Shown: positions 23,412-38,400, counted from the first letter of the stretch. The stretch is DNA of 64,000 bases from Ceratotherium simum simum (GCF_000283155.1 NW_004454170.1:9008181-9072180); one strand, 5' to 3'. Made by a program: numbers and translations. The notes: generated by a model from the sequence alone, not told the origin.

Positions 23412-26400
23412 GTGAGTGGGCAGGGCCTGCAGCTCTGCCAGAACCAGACACGGGTGTTCCTGGGATCTAAACGTCTTCTGTGGCCACTCGACTGTAATCG
23501 CGGTTTTTGGAATTGCTGTGCTTGGCCACAGAACCACGAATATGAGGAGGGGCTCTCCCAGGGCCATTCTCTGAGAGCCTGAGAAATAATCTTCCTTTTT
23601 TGCTACTCACTTATTGATATTCACCCTTTCTTAAAGTTCAGACCACACCTGCTTTGCATGCGAGGGCAAACCCAGATGCACAGTCTGTGGTGGGAAGGGC
23701 CTGCATCTCATGGGGATCCGTGTTGTAGTTACCCTGATCTTTCCCTGCCTTAAGGCAAAGATGGTGTCACATCCAGAAGGGATCTCGCTGCCGTGGATGC
23801 CGTCCACACCTGGGCAGCCATAAAACCTGGGTCATGCCATTTTGAGGGAGGAGACCAGAAGAGACACGGAAGCAGGCTTTTGGGGCTTATGTAGGGACAG
23901 TACGGAAGTTGTACCCTATCAAACTTGGAAAGGGGGTTATAACAGCACATTCTCATTCATTCATGGGTTTGTTCATTCAGCACCTGTGTGTTCCAGGCAC
24001 CTTGCTAAACTCAGCTCTAGTGTACAGAGGTCCAGTGTAGAACAGGACACAGTCTCTGCCCTCTAGAACGTTCCAGTCTAGTGGTGGAGACAGGTTGTGG
24101 TGCAGTGTGATAAGCAAGGACTGCCATGGCAGCTCTGGCAGAGGGCATTTAACTCTGGGGGACTTGCTGTTTGACTTGCATACTGGAGGAAGAAGGGGAG
24201 TTTTTCAGGCAGACTAGACAGGTGCTGAAATTGGGGTGCTGGGGCCCTTCTGGGAGGAGGGAACAGCATGAGCAAAGACAGGGCCTGGCCTGCTCAGGGG
24301 GACCTTCAAGGGGTCAAGCGTGGCTGGAGTGCTGGGGCTGCTCTTGGAAGAGCTGTTGATGTCTGCTCTTAATTCTGGCTCTGTTTTTATTTTTCTCTCC
24401 AGAGAATTAAATGCAGTCCCACTCTGTCCTGTAGATAAGGAGGTTATCAAATCTCAGGAGGTAAGACAATCACTGTTTTGGTGTAGCAGCTCTCTGGGTG
24501 ATGGAGAAGCCGGTGTCCTGGGTTGAACTGGACATAGAGGTTGGAGCAGGAGAGCAGGAGAGGGGGACCTTCCTTGGAGTCCATATTCCTCTGCTATGGG
24601 GTCAGGTCAGACCCCACTCCTAAGAGAGTCTTGTTTGGGTCTTTATTGACCCCCCTCCATGTTTCTTCTCCTGCTTCCTCCTTACCCCCTTCCTATACTA
24701 GCTCCAGTTACATTGAGTCGCTTGGAGAAATGAAACATCCTGTTTCCTGGAATTCACTTTCTCATCTGGTTAATTTCTAAAACTTCTTTTTATTATTATG
24801 ATAATAGCTTTATTGAGATATAATTCATATGCCATAGAATTTACCTTTAAATTGTACATCTTTCTTGGGTATATACCTACGAGTGGAATTACTGGGTCAT
24901 ATGGTAACTATGTTTAACATTCTGAGGAACTGCCAGACTATTTTCCAAAGCAGCTGTGCTATTTTACATTCCTACCAGCAAGCTATGAGAGTTCTAATTT
25001 CTCCAGATGCTTGCCACAACTTGTTATTGTCTTTTTTTTTTTTTAATTTAATTTTTTCCCCCAAAGCCCCAGTAGATAGTTGTATGTCATAGTTACACAT
25101 CCTTCTAGTTGCTGTATGTGGGATGCAGCCTCAGCATGGCCGGAGAAGCGGTGCGTCGGTGTGCGCCCGGGATCGAACCCGGGCCGCCAGCAGCGGAGCG
25201 CCCACACATAACTGCTAAGCCACGGGGCCAGCCCTGTTATTGTCTTTTTGAGTATAGCTTTCCTAGTGGATATGAAGAGGTATCTCGTGGTTTTGATTTG
25301 CAGTTCTCTAATGATTAATGATGTTGAGCATCTTTTCATGTGCTTGGCCGTTTGTATATCTTCTTTGTAGAAATGCCTACTCAAGTCCTTTGCCAATTTT
25401 TAAAGTGGATTATTTATCCTTTATTGTTGAGTTCTAAGAATTCTTTATTCTGGATACAAGTCCCTTATCAAATATATGATGTGCAAATAATTTTCTCCCA
25501 TTTTGTGGATTGTCTTTTCACTTCCTTGATGATGTCCCTTGAAGCACAAAAGTTTTTCATTTTGGTCAAGTCTTATCTATCTTTTGTTTGTTTGTTTGTT
25601 TTGGTCGCTTGTGTTTTTAGTGTTGTGTCTAAGAAGCCATTACCTAAGTCAAGGTCATGAAGATTTTTCTCTCTTAAAACTTCCTTTTATGCTCAGTTTT
25701 CTTCCTTTAAAATTCCGTTACAGGACATTCAAGCATCACCTCCTCCAGGAACCTCCCTGAGCACCTAGTCTGATGTACATGCTCCTTCTCGATGCTCTTA
25801 TGAATCATTTTGCAAATGCCTAGCAGGGAGCAGTGCTGTACTTGTGTCTGCCTCAACCACTGCCAGGGGTTGGCAGGCTGCAACATGGGGTGTGTTGGGA
25901 CAAATCCAGCTTGACACCTGTTTTTGTATGGCCTGTAAACTAAGAATGGTTTTTATATTTTTAATGGCTGAAAAAAATCAAAAGAAGGGTACGCGGGAAC
26001 TCTGTACTATTTTTGCAACTTCTTGCGAGTGTTTAAACTATTTCAAAATAAAAATTTATTTTAAAAATCAAAAGAATAATGTGTTGTGAACATGTGAAAA
26101 TGATATGAAATTCACATTTCCGTGTCCATAAAGTTTTATTGGAACACAGTCATGCCCACTCATTTAAGTATTGTGTTTGGCAGAGTTGAATCGTTGCAAT
26201 AGAGAACGTTGCAGTGTGGACTGCAAAGCTGAAAATATTTATTATCTGACCTTTTATGGATAAAGTTTGCCAACCCCTGGTTTGTGCCGAAATAGCAAGT
26301 CAGCACAGTTTCAGTGACACTACCTGATGACTAATACAAATGTTTACGCTGGAACAGGAAGTTGAAAGCATCACCTTCAGCCACAGCCCTACCTCCTGAC

Positions 26401-29400
26401 CTTTGAGCATGTGGGGTCACGTTCACCATGCGATTTTCCTAACTGCAGCCTACTGTGCTGGGCACTGAATTACCTGGGTTGTATGTTTGGTGGTCTGTCA
26501 GAAGTAAGTATCTGAGACAGCCTTTTTTTTATGGCGGTGAATCTGATATTTCCATTCCAACCACTGTCTGGAAATTTCCACCCGACTTTTGAGATGTACT
26601 TGAAGACCAAATTAATAATAGCTTCATTCACGTTGCTCTAAAGCTTTGCAATATATGAGACCTATTATGTTTATCTTTTAGGTGTTTAAAGACAATTGCT
26701 GCAAAAGGGAAGTCCTCAATTTATATGTATATTGCAAAAATGCTCCTGGATGTAATGCCAAGATTATTCTGGGACGATACCAGGTTGGTATTACTCGAGA
26801 ACAATATTTGCCTTTACCCTTTTTCTAGTGACATGTATTGAACACCTTTATGTGACAGTTCCTGGGCTAAGCAGGGTAGGGGGATTCCTGGGGTTGCCCT
26901 CAGACAATTCCTGTCTGGCAGTACAGTAGGCTACAGTGCAGCATGCCAAGGGCTAAGGTGTGAGTGAAAAAGTTCGTTTTGTATGGAACGCATGGAGGAC
27001 GTGCTATGTGTGCTAGACCTTAAATTGTGGGTTAGGGACATTGATCTAAAAGAGATGTGGGACATGCTGGGCAAAAGGAACCATCAGGCAAGGACATGTC
27101 ATTTATGAGGAACTGTGAAGGATTTGGGGTCCCTAGGGTGGGAGCCAGGGTGTGACTGCAGAAAGACACGATTGTAAGGGTCCCTGCCCAGAAGCATTTG
27201 CAGGTGCTGGGGCCGGTGTTTCCCAGCAGCTGTGGGCCCTGGCCTCTTGAGTTTATGATCTAAGGCGGATAACAGACCAGAACAGGACTAGGTTGTAGTT
27301 AGGTGTAGTTTAAACTAGGTGTAGTTTCAAGGCATTGGTAAGAGATGCAAACAAACGAGGTGGAGGGGAAGTGAAGGGGAATCGAGTTCCTTTCAAATGA
27401 AACCGTCCCACCTTGCTCTTCCGTCCAGCTGGGGAAGGTTGTTAGATGCGCAGCTGGAAATGTGGCCCTCCATGGCAGGCCCGTAGCAGGTTGGATCACA
27501 CCGTGAATGAATAAGACACAGGCGTCTCTAGCTTCCGGGGAATTGCTTGGAGGCTGCTGAAATTTTCCCCTTCTGCCCACACCTTTTGGAATGTATTGCA
27601 GTTGATTGACTTTTGTCTCCATCATGCCTCTAAACCCCCCAGGCGCTGAGCTTATAAATGTGTAAATGATTTCCTGGTTAACCCAGGGATTTCTTTGGAG
27701 GTTCACAGAACTTTTTTGTGTTTTCCTGTGATAGTCCTGGCAGCTTGTTTTGATAGTCAGGTAGACAGAGCAGGGCCTCTTTTCCAACTTCATTGTCGCT
27801 AAGCCTGAAAAGGAAATGAGGCTCAAAGGGGCTATTGATCAGCTTTAGTGACCAGATCATCAGCTCCTAGAGAACAGTGGCTGGTTTCTTTTTTATTTCT
27901 CCTCATTCCCTGTTCTCTCTCTCCCCACTTCGCCTTGTGTGGTAAGGTGGAGGATCTCACAGGTAGCAGAGTCTTGATGAATGCTGACTCCTTTGGTGAG
28001 AGTTGAGGGATAGCATCGATGAATTTTGGAGATGATGTGAATTTCAGTCGTCACTATTTGTTTCTTATTACTAGAGGCGAAAGAGAATAGCTATAATATT
28101 TATCTCCCGTAGGAAAACTGTTGGCTCTTTTCTCCTTCAGAGAAGGGGTTAGCAAATTGTTTCTGTCAGGAACAGATAGTAAATTTTTTAGGCTTTGCAG
28201 GCCATATACAGTCTCTATCACAACTATGCAACTCCACCGTTTCAGAGGGACAGCAGCCATAGGCAATATGTGAACAAATAGGTGTGGCTGTTCTCCAATA
28301 AAACTTTATTTCCAGAAACAAGTAGCAGGCCATATTTGGCGTAAGGGCCATAGCTTGCCAACCCTGTTTTAAGGATCCTGCAGGGAGATAAGCTCACTAG
28401 GATTTTGATAACTTGTCAGCATCACAATTTTTGCACATGCTCCAAACGTTTTATTAAGATGTTCCTGCTTTTAAAAATCTATAACATGAAGAACACGGGA
28501 ATGAACACTGTCCATGTCATCATTCTCTCATCTTCTGGTTAAGAACATTTCCCGACTTTACAAGACGGACCATTCCCAGCTTCTCTTGGGCCTGTGATCC
28601 TGTGTTTCCTCTGTCTCCTTATCTTTATCACTTCAGGAACAGCTTCCTCTCCCTCTCTTCTTCCTTAATCCTTTCCCTTCCTTCATGTACTTAGGATATG
28701 CCTTCTCTTCTTCCTTCTTCCTCTGTCCTGGCTTTTACCATCTACTGTGCAGCGATTAGTACTTGTGCTAGGAGTAGGGATGGAGGATACACAAAAGAAA
28801 TAAAAATGTCCTTGAAGAACTGGTAAATTAATTGGCAAGCCAAAGGAAAATATTTAAGAACTAACCTGAGAATATGAATACGTTACTAGATAATCTAAAA
28901 TAAACTCGGTGTGCTCCCTTCTTCACCCGTCTTCCCCTGTCCTCCTAACTCCCACCAAACAAGGCTGGCTTTCACAGGCTCGGTCCAAGCAGCCCTCTCC
29001 GTGTCCTCTCCTCAGCAGAGGCAGGGGTGGCCTCTGCTGAGAACATGTGGGCAGAGGCTGCCCGCCCTGTCCTGCGGTCCTTTCTGCCCAGCTGCCCCCA
29101 GTGTCCTCCCTCCCTCCCTAGGCCTTCTTGCTGGCTCCCCCTCCCGCTGTCCTGGTCAGTGGCTCCCACTGGCCTCTTGTTATCTGTTGCAGGACCACCT
29201 TCAGCAGTGCTTATTTCAAGCTGTGCAGTGTTCTAATGAGCACTGTCAGGAACCAGTCCTTCGGAAAAATCTGAAAGAGCATTTGAGTGCATACTGCCAG
29301 TTTCGAGAAGAAAAATGCCTTTATTGCAAAAAGGATGTGGTAGTAATCAATCTACAGGTAAAAAGAAAATAAATCATCTTTATGGGACTAAATTACACCT

Positions 29401-32400
29401 GAGTGGTCACAGTGAATCAGACAGGGTACCAGGGGCACATTTCTGGATTTATTTTTGTACAGAAATAGGTCTAAAGAATGACTTGATCAGAGAGTTCTGT
29501 AAAAAGCCAAAAACCTTCTTGTTGGTAGGACTCTATTCATTCATCATTGGCAAAAATATCATTTGAGCACCTGCTGAGTGTGAGTTTGCAAGGAGTGATG
29601 CTAGATGCTGGGTCACAAGGGGGTGACGATACTGTCTGTTCTCAGGATGCTGGGATCTAACTGGAGGGGCAGGATGTAGGCATAAAAAGAGAGCCTGGGG
29701 TACATTTTACATGTGCCGAAGGAGCCATACGATGACTCCCACAGTCTGCCCTCTGTGAATCCTGTCCCCTCTGACCTTCTTTTAGAATAACTGGGAAATT
29801 GAATTGATTTATACCAAGAAAGCAGCCATCTATAATCCTTTTTGGAACTAGGCCATACCTTCCTGTAGAGGGTAAGCCACAGAACACAGGTCCCCAAAGA
29901 GACATATGTATGAACACTCTGAGGCCACGAAAGGGACCCCTTGGAAGCAGGGGTTGGCTGTATTTCATCACTTTCTCTCTTTCAGAATCATGAGGAAAAC
30001 TTGTGTCCTGAGTACCCGGTATCTTGTCCCAATAAGTGTTTGCAGATTATTCCAAGAACTGAGGTAACTGTAAATAATTCTCTCAGTAGATTTTACGTAG
30101 GATACAGTTTTAGTAATCATTGTGGTGTGTGTTTGGTAGAATCCCATAGGCAGAGGCCCAAGGTTTAAATTACACCCATGATAACCATGTGGTCTGTCTT
30201 CCTTTCCCTTTTCCCTGAGAATTCTTCTCAGTTTTCACCGTAGCTCTCCCTCCACCAGGCCTTAGCATGGCTTTTTTCCCCTCTGTTGCCTCCCTTCTTC
30301 CCAAGCCACCCTTGGTTCCCTGCTTGCTGCAGTTGTACCAGGTAGCTGGAGAATCGGTGATGAATTTCTGTAGCATGAGGCTGTCCATTTCGTAGGTGGA
30401 TGAACACCTTGCTGTGTGTCCTGAAGCTGAACAAGACTGTCCTTTCAAGCACTATGGCTGTCCTGTCAAGGTATGGAATACCTTTTTTTCCTGCCTCTAC
30501 GTTCGATTGTATACTTTGCTTGGCAAGTTCATTCTACTCTTAGATTCCATTCAGGATGCAGAAGGACATTCACTTCTGAGAACTGTAAGACTGGCAATTA
30601 TATTAGTTAGGGTTCTCCAGAGAAACAGAACCAATAGGAGATATATATATGGGGTGGAGGGAGGGAGAGGGAGAGAGGTTGATTGATTGATTGATTGATT
30701 TTTAAGAAATTAGCTCACGTGATTTGTGGGGGGCTGGCAAGTCTGAAATTTGCAGGGCAGGCCAACAGCCTGGAAACTCAGGTTGGGGTATCGATGTACT
30801 CTTGAGGGGAAGTGCTTCTTCTTCAGGAAACCTTAGTCTTTGCTCTTAAGGCCTTCAGCTGGGCTGATGAGGCCCTCCCACATTACGGAGGGTGACCTGC
30901 TTTGCTTCAAGTCAACTGATTGTAAATGTCAGTCTATAAAATACCTTCACAGAAACATCTAGACTAGTTTTGACCAAACACCTGGGCACCATAGCCTAGC
31001 CAAGCTGATACATAAAATTAACCATCATAGTCATTATTTCTAATTCGGACTCCACTGCCACTGCCAGGTTTTGGGAGCTTCTGGAGTCACTCTTCTGATG
31101 ATTACAAACCTTGGTTTTATGGTTCCCCCCATCACCAAGTATTTGGAAACAAAATTGATTTGAAATCATGTTTTAAAGTGTATTCTGTTACCTTTTAAAT
31201 ACCTTTAAAAGTATTGTTCAGGGGCCGGCCCGGTGGTGCAAGCGGTTAAGTGCGCGCGGTCCGCTGCGGCGGCCCGGGGTTCGCCGGTTCGGATCCTGGA
31301 CGCGCACCGACACACTGCTTGGCAAGCCATGCTGTGGCAGCGTCCCATATAAAGTGGAGGAAGATGGGCACGGATGTTAGCCCAGGGCCAGTCTTCCTCA
31401 GCAAAAAAAAAAAAGGAGGAGGATTGGCAGATGTTATCACAGGGCTGATCTCCTCACAAAAAAATAAAAAATAAAAATAAAAGTATTATTCACTATATTA
31501 TATAAAATAAATTAAAAACAAAAGAAAATAAAGTTTGATCGCTCAGTCTTTTTAACAGATCCCAGATGGATCAAAGTTTTAGGCATTAAAATATATCATG
31601 TTCTGTATTGTTCCACATTTTCTGTTAATGGAAGTTACTCCAAAATAAAAAGTTTATTTTAAAAATTATAAAAATGCTAGGGAAAAAAAGATGAGTGAGT
31701 TTTCTTTTTATTCTTGAAATAAAGAAGGCCTTTCTTGATTAACACAAAACCAGAAGCCTTAATTTTGATAAGTTTAACTACAAATATTTAAAACTGCTGT
31801 ATGATTTTTTAAAATACCATAAATAAAGTCAAATGGCAAACTACAAACAGGAGGTAAGTATCTACAACATATGATGAGACAAAGAAGGGGCTATTTTTCT
31901 TAATATATTCCGAAGAATTCATACCTGTAAATAGCTTATTTAACTTAATAGAAAAATAAACAAAGCAATATATAGGCCTTTTCAGAAAAAAATTCAGTTG
32001 GCTAATAGATGTAAGAAAAGACACTCAATTTCACTCCTAAATAAATGTAAATTATAAAAAGAAATATAATTTTCACCATCAAATTGTCAAAGATTGAAAC
32101 AACTTTTTTGAGGGCAATTTGGTTATAACTATGAAAATAAAAAGTGAACCCACACATTGACCTTGCACTTCTGCTAGGAATTTATTTCACAGACATCTTT
32201 TCATAAGTATGCAATGATTACACACATATTCAAACACATACGCACACAAAGATGTTTATATATCAAAAAAAACACAAAAAACTAAAAACAACCTATAAGT
32301 ACATCACTAAAGTGCCGACTATATAATTATATATTCATATTTTGGAATACTATGCATCTGATAAAAAGAATGAGGTGTATGTTTTAAAGAATTAAATATA

Positions 32401-35400
32401 GTATGATCTCTTTGTGTTAAAAATGTGTATATATCTTCCCTGACTCTGGTGAGTGAGACTTGGGAATTGGGGGTGGTGATGGAGAGAAAAGGGCTCTGAA
32501 AGGAATCTTCTTTACACTTGGGCCCAAACTTCCAGTTGGATTATATTCTAGAACTTACCTTAGTACCAGAGCTGAGGATGGGACTTGTTCTCTGGAAGAG
32601 GGGCCAACCCTAAACTGAAGGAAAATTGATGATAAATGTTTGTTTAGAGTCCACAGATCACCCAGAACTCCTAACAATTTTTTTTTACCAGTTTCTTTTT
32701 TTTCTTTAGTTTTTTTTTTATTGATGTCCTAATAGTTTATAACATTGTGAGATTCCAGTTGTACATTTTTATTTGTCAGTCACCATATAAATGTGCCCCT
32801 TCACCCTTGTGCCCACCCTCCAACTCCCTTCCCCCTGGTATCCACCAAACTAGAACACCTAACATTTACTAGTAATGTTGGAAGTTTGCAATTGGATACT
32901 CTAATGATCAGGGAAGAAGTAAACCTTTCTTCTTGCAAACATATTATTTGATTTTGAGGGCAACAAATTTGCATGGGCTGAAATTACAACTAGGTTTTAC
33001 CTTTGGCCCGTAATAGCAGGACAGTGATAGAAGGCAGCATAGAAATGTGCTTGGTAAGAGGGAGAACTAACCTAGGCTTAAAACTGATCTGGAACTAACT
33101 CACCGAGGAGATAGGTTTTATATGGGAATAGTCGAGAGATGATAATCACTACACTTAACCCACAGTCATCTATTGCCAGGGTGAGGAAGGAAATCAGCAT
33201 TTATCAGGTTTGATAGTGGCCTAATTCCCTGTAAGTTTAAAATTGTCTCATGGGTACTGTGCAATCTTAAAGCTGGGACCAGGAGGGGTCATTTTTCCTG
33301 CAACCCACCTTGAGACAAGTGAGCAAAGTTCTTAGAGTTCTGCGTTAGCAGAATATCCCACCAACACCTTCATTTTTGGAGCCTTTCAACAACCTAACTT
33401 ATTTTTCTCTTCATATTGAAGGATAAACGGGGGAACCTGCGGGAGCATGAGCATTCAGCCTTACGGGACCACATGCTTCTGGTTTTAGAAAAGAACTTCC
33501 AATTAGAAAAACAGGTAAATATTCAAGGGTTCAAATATAATGGGAGGCAGCAGAATTGCTAGGATTTGCTATTGTTGGTATTTTTATAGTCTCCTCTGTG
33601 TCAGTGTAAGTTGACTGCAGGTAGATGTTTTTCTACTAAGCAGCCAGAGAAACTCATAGGATTATAGAACATTAGAACTGGAAGGTGCCGTTGAGATCTT
33701 TGAGTCCAACCTCCTCATTCAGCAGATGAAGTAACTAAGCTCAAAGAAATCTGGATGTGTTTGTAATTTGTAAGTGGCCTAATTCAATCTCAAACCCATG
33801 TCCCCTGATTCTCAGTCCAGTCCTCCCCGTGATATGCCATACTGCCTCTCTGCAGTCTATCCATACACCTTTTGGTTAATACCTGGCGCCTAGTAGATGC
33901 CTAGTAGGTGTTTGAGGTTTTTAAATTAAATCAGTATTACCATGACTATCTGTTCTAGGCACTATGGGTTTTATATATTTTGTGGTAAGTCTTAACTCCT
34001 ACTTTTGAGAAGCTTTGCAACCTGATGAATGCATACGTACGTATTTATTTTACTGAGTTGCGATTATCAAGTGAAATTATGCGTGCATACGCCTGCCATG
34101 GTCCCTAGAGTATTCATAGTGGACCTCAATAAATGCTGATTCTATGGAGTAATTATAAAAGTTAATTATTTTGTTAGAAATCTCAGAGGATCAGAGTTTT
34201 CAAGCCCATATAGGGAAGAAGATGATCCATCTGCAGAGAAGGAGCTAAATTTTGCTACTGCAGACTGTTTTATTATATCTGAGTCCATATTAAAGCGGTG
34301 TGTGAGTTCCAGGGTCAGATCCTGGAGAAAATTAGTAAGAATGATTAAACTGTAGCTTGGATAGAAGGCATGCTGCCTCGTAACCATACCCAAATCCTTT
34401 CTGTATCGGTTGCCTCATTCATCCATCCATTCATTCAACAAACACTGGCCATATGTCAGGTACAATCTTAGTTGCTAAGGACACTGAGTTGAGGAAGACA
34501 CAGCCTGTACCCTTGAAGAATTCACAAAAATGTAAACAGATAAGTTTCTGTGCCTCAAAGGACATGCTATGAGGGTACCCCATGTGTGGGGTACAGAGGC
34601 TGCAACGTTTACTCCAGGGGAGTTGGGGAAAGTCTTTCAAGGTAGGACATCCGAGCTGCCTTCTTGAAGGAAAAGAAGTTCTGTTGTTTAAATGTTGTAG
34701 AAAGGACATTCCAGAGGGAGAAAGTTTGTGCCAAGGCAGGGAGGCATGAGAGAGGCTGATGGTTCAAAAAAATGGGGTTTTGGAGTGGAGAGATGCCTGA
34801 GTGTGAGACAGGGAATGACTGGAGACTGGTCTGTTGAATCCAAATGGCCTTCCATGTAAACTAAGAAGTTTTGAACACTGTGCATTCAATTATTCTTTTT
34901 ATTCACTCATATTCTGCCTTGTTTCAGAAAGGATTCAAGGACCCAAAGTTTGAACTAATGTTTGTCAGTAATAGGGAGCTAATGGAGGCTTTTAAATTGG
35001 AAAGTGTTTGGCCAACTAATTGTTTGTTTGGTTTTAAAAAATAAGTCAGCTGGTGGTAGCATGGAAGATGGATAGTGGGAGATACAAGAATGAGGACAGA
35101 GGGACCAGGTGGAAGGATGTTGTAGTGAACTAGACAATGTAGCAGGAGAGCCTGGCAGTTGATAAGAGTGAGGGCTCTGGAGCCAGAATCTCTGGGTTCA
35201 AGGACTGGCTCCACACTAGTCATATGAGTTTGGACAAGCTACTTAACCTCTCTCTTCCCCAGTTTACTCATTTGTCAAGTGGGGTTGCGGCGAGGATTAA
35301 ATGAGATAATGTATTTAAGCTCTTAGCACAGTGCCTGGCACATAATAAGCATTTCAGTATTAGGTGATGCAAGATGCTGGAGGTGGTGGTGGTGGTGGTG

Positions 35401-38400
35401 ATGGTGATGGCGAAGGCTCAACCAAGGCTGTGTCAGTGGGGATGGAGAGAGGGCATTGGGAGACATTCAGAGGGTGGAATGGCATGCTGTAAGCTTGGAA
35501 GGCAGGGAACACGGTAGTGTTATTCCTGAAATGGGCACTACAAGAACAGGAGCAGGTTAGAGATGGAGGGGAGAGGAGACACTGAGTTTGCTCTTGGTCA
35601 GGAGATATGTCTGGCGCCTAGGTGGAAATCAGCTCTCAGGGTCTTAATAGAGGATTCTGGGGCCAGAGATCAGATGGTTGTTATAGCTTTTGTGCATTCA
35701 TTCATAAAATGTGGGTCAAATGCCCTCCGCGTGCCAGGCACTGTGCTAGGCTTTGAGGATAAAGAAATAAGTGAGATGTAGCCTCAAAAATTTAGTAGAG
35801 AAAAAAGACCAAAATAACCAAAAAAACCAATAAGAGTAATGAGATAAGTTATACACTAGAGTATGGTCAGGGTGTCTTGGAATTTGAGAGGTGGTCTGTG
35901 TAGATGGTACTAGTAAGGAAATATTTCTGAGAGGATATGCCTTTGAGTGGAGGCTTAAAAAGCAGTAGTTTCTAGATGAAGTTGGAAGTGTCTGAAAGAG
36001 CAAGGCCTGATGGGAAGTAGAAGTTGTGTAATCTTGCTGGGCCGAGCATATATGGGACATGAATGGGCATGAGGCTAAAAAGGTAGCCAGGGGCAGATCC
36101 TGTAGGGCCCGGTATGGCCTGTAAAAGAAGCCCACTAGAGATGGTTAAGTAGGGGGTGACAAGACCAGATCTGTCTCTTCATATTACTCTGGTCACAGTA
36201 TGGAGTATAAATTGGAGGAAAACAGGATTAAAGACAGGGAGAGCATATTTATTCTTCCATGTAATGAATATTTATCATTTAACCTGGAACTGCCAGGTAC
36301 CAGGCCAGTTGCTGGGGTTCCAGTGGCTCATGGGATCCATAGAGCTTCCCTTCTGGTGTGTGTGTGTGTGAAGGATAGTTTAGGACCACTTAGGAAGCTG
36401 TTGTAGTAGTCCAGGTGAGAAATAAGGAAGGCTGAAACAAGATGAGATGAAATGAGAAATAGATGTGAGAGTTGTTTTGTTGTGTGTTAGGAGTTCAAGT
36501 TGGCAAAAATTATTGATTGAATGGATGTGAGGATGAGAAAAGTGTTGTCTAGGATCACTCTTAGGTTTTTGGTATTTCTCTCAAATGAATTACAAATTCT
36601 GAGAGGGTAATGTGTTTTCCCTACCACGTGCTAGCCATATGCTGGGCAGATTACTTAAACTCTCTGCCTCTGTTTTCTCATCTGTAAAATGGGACTGATA
36701 TTCACACCCAACTCATAGAGTTCTTTGAGGATTAAAAGAGCTAATGAATATAAGGGTATGATAGACATTCAGCAGATTTCAGCCATTACCATCGATACTG
36801 TGCATATAACATCTATTGTGGTAGGGTGATCAGTACTCTGTGCTTGGTTAATAACTGCATACTGAATGAAGGAAGAGGACCAGTTCAGTAAATTCAGTCA
36901 AGTGATGTCACTGTCATTAGATGTACCATCATAGTGGGTTAGGTATAGAAAAGGCTCATGAGAAATCATGGATCTGGTATTTTTGAAGCAGCTGCAAATA
37001 TTTTCCTAGAATTATATAGGAATCTACCTGTAAATATTTTGTTAGAAACACTTACTTACCTGCAATATTTTCCTAGAACTGTATTTAAATTATTTTAACT
37101 TGTCTGCATGCATTTAAATGACTTTATTCACATTCCTGTTATTAGATTTCTGACTTATATAGGAGCCTAGAACGGAAAGAAAGTAAAATCCAGCAGCTAA
37201 CAGAAACTGTAAATAAATTCGAAAAGGAGTTCAAGCAGTTTGCACAGCTGTTTGGCAAAAATGGAAGCTTCCTCTCAAACATCCAGGTGAGAAAGGGCCT
37301 TTCTATTCATGGCCAAGATTTAGCCTTCAACTGGCAGTGAGGGTTTTTCTTATAACTTTTTAAATGGATATAATTTCAAATGTACAGAAAAGCTGCAAGA
37401 ATAAGATAGTGCAAAAAACACTTGTATATTCTCCATCCAGCTTCACCCATTGTCAATATTTAGTCCCATTTGCTTCATCATTGGTGGATTCACTCCTTGT
37501 CAGTATTTTGTCCCATTTGCTTCATCATTCATTCATTGTCTCTGTGTGTCTGTGTGTGTGTGTTCTTGCGGAACCATTTGAGAGTAAGCAGTATATATCA
37601 TGGCCCTTTAGTCCTACCTACTTCAGTATGTATTTCATAAGAATAAAGATCTTCTTTTACATAACCCCTGTGCATTTACAAGGTCAGTAAATTTAACATT
37701 GATATAATACTTTTAAATAAATTATGGCAATTGGGGTTTTAATTAATGTTGGGCCAATATTAGACACTTGATTGCAGATTCATTGAGAGCATCTATAGTT
37801 CTGCCTTTTGTAGTCAACAAAATGAAACTATTAATTCCTTTGGGAAGAAAATGCTTTAAACATCACTAAAATACAGCAAAAATTACTTTGTAAATAATAA
37901 ATAACCATAAACTAATTCCTAATGAATAATGTCTTTATTGTGATTATAAAATTTATAGTGAAAAAGACTTTAAGACATGTGGTATGGGCAATATTTTTGA
38001 AATTTGGATTATCCCAGAACATGCAGGCCATATAATTCCCATACTCCGTTAGCCCAATAGGTGTGTGTATATATGTAGAAAAAAGGAAGTCCATCATACG
38101 TTACAATCTCAATTCTGACCTTTTTCTAACACAAAAACCAGTCAGAGTTAAGGTACTGAAGGCAAGAGTGGAGGAGAAATATAGTCGTAGTTTTATTTAA
38201 TCTATTCCATCTAAAGAGAGCAATCAGAAGTTCAGACTTTGCCTCAGGGCACTTCTGTACCACCTGTAGTGCCCAGGCCAGAAGAGGTGGGCCTACTTCC
38301 AGCTCACTCACTGTCTTCTGGCAGAGAAGGAGTGAATCAAGAGCTTCTAAGAAGAGAAGGAAGTGATAAAGCAAGAGGAGAGAGAACATGAGAATAGAGA

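Noticed and set aside
30671..30705. CRISPR-like or direct repeat array at (GATT)n
   Set aside because: A simple 4-bp microsatellite at the edge of an interspersed repeat.
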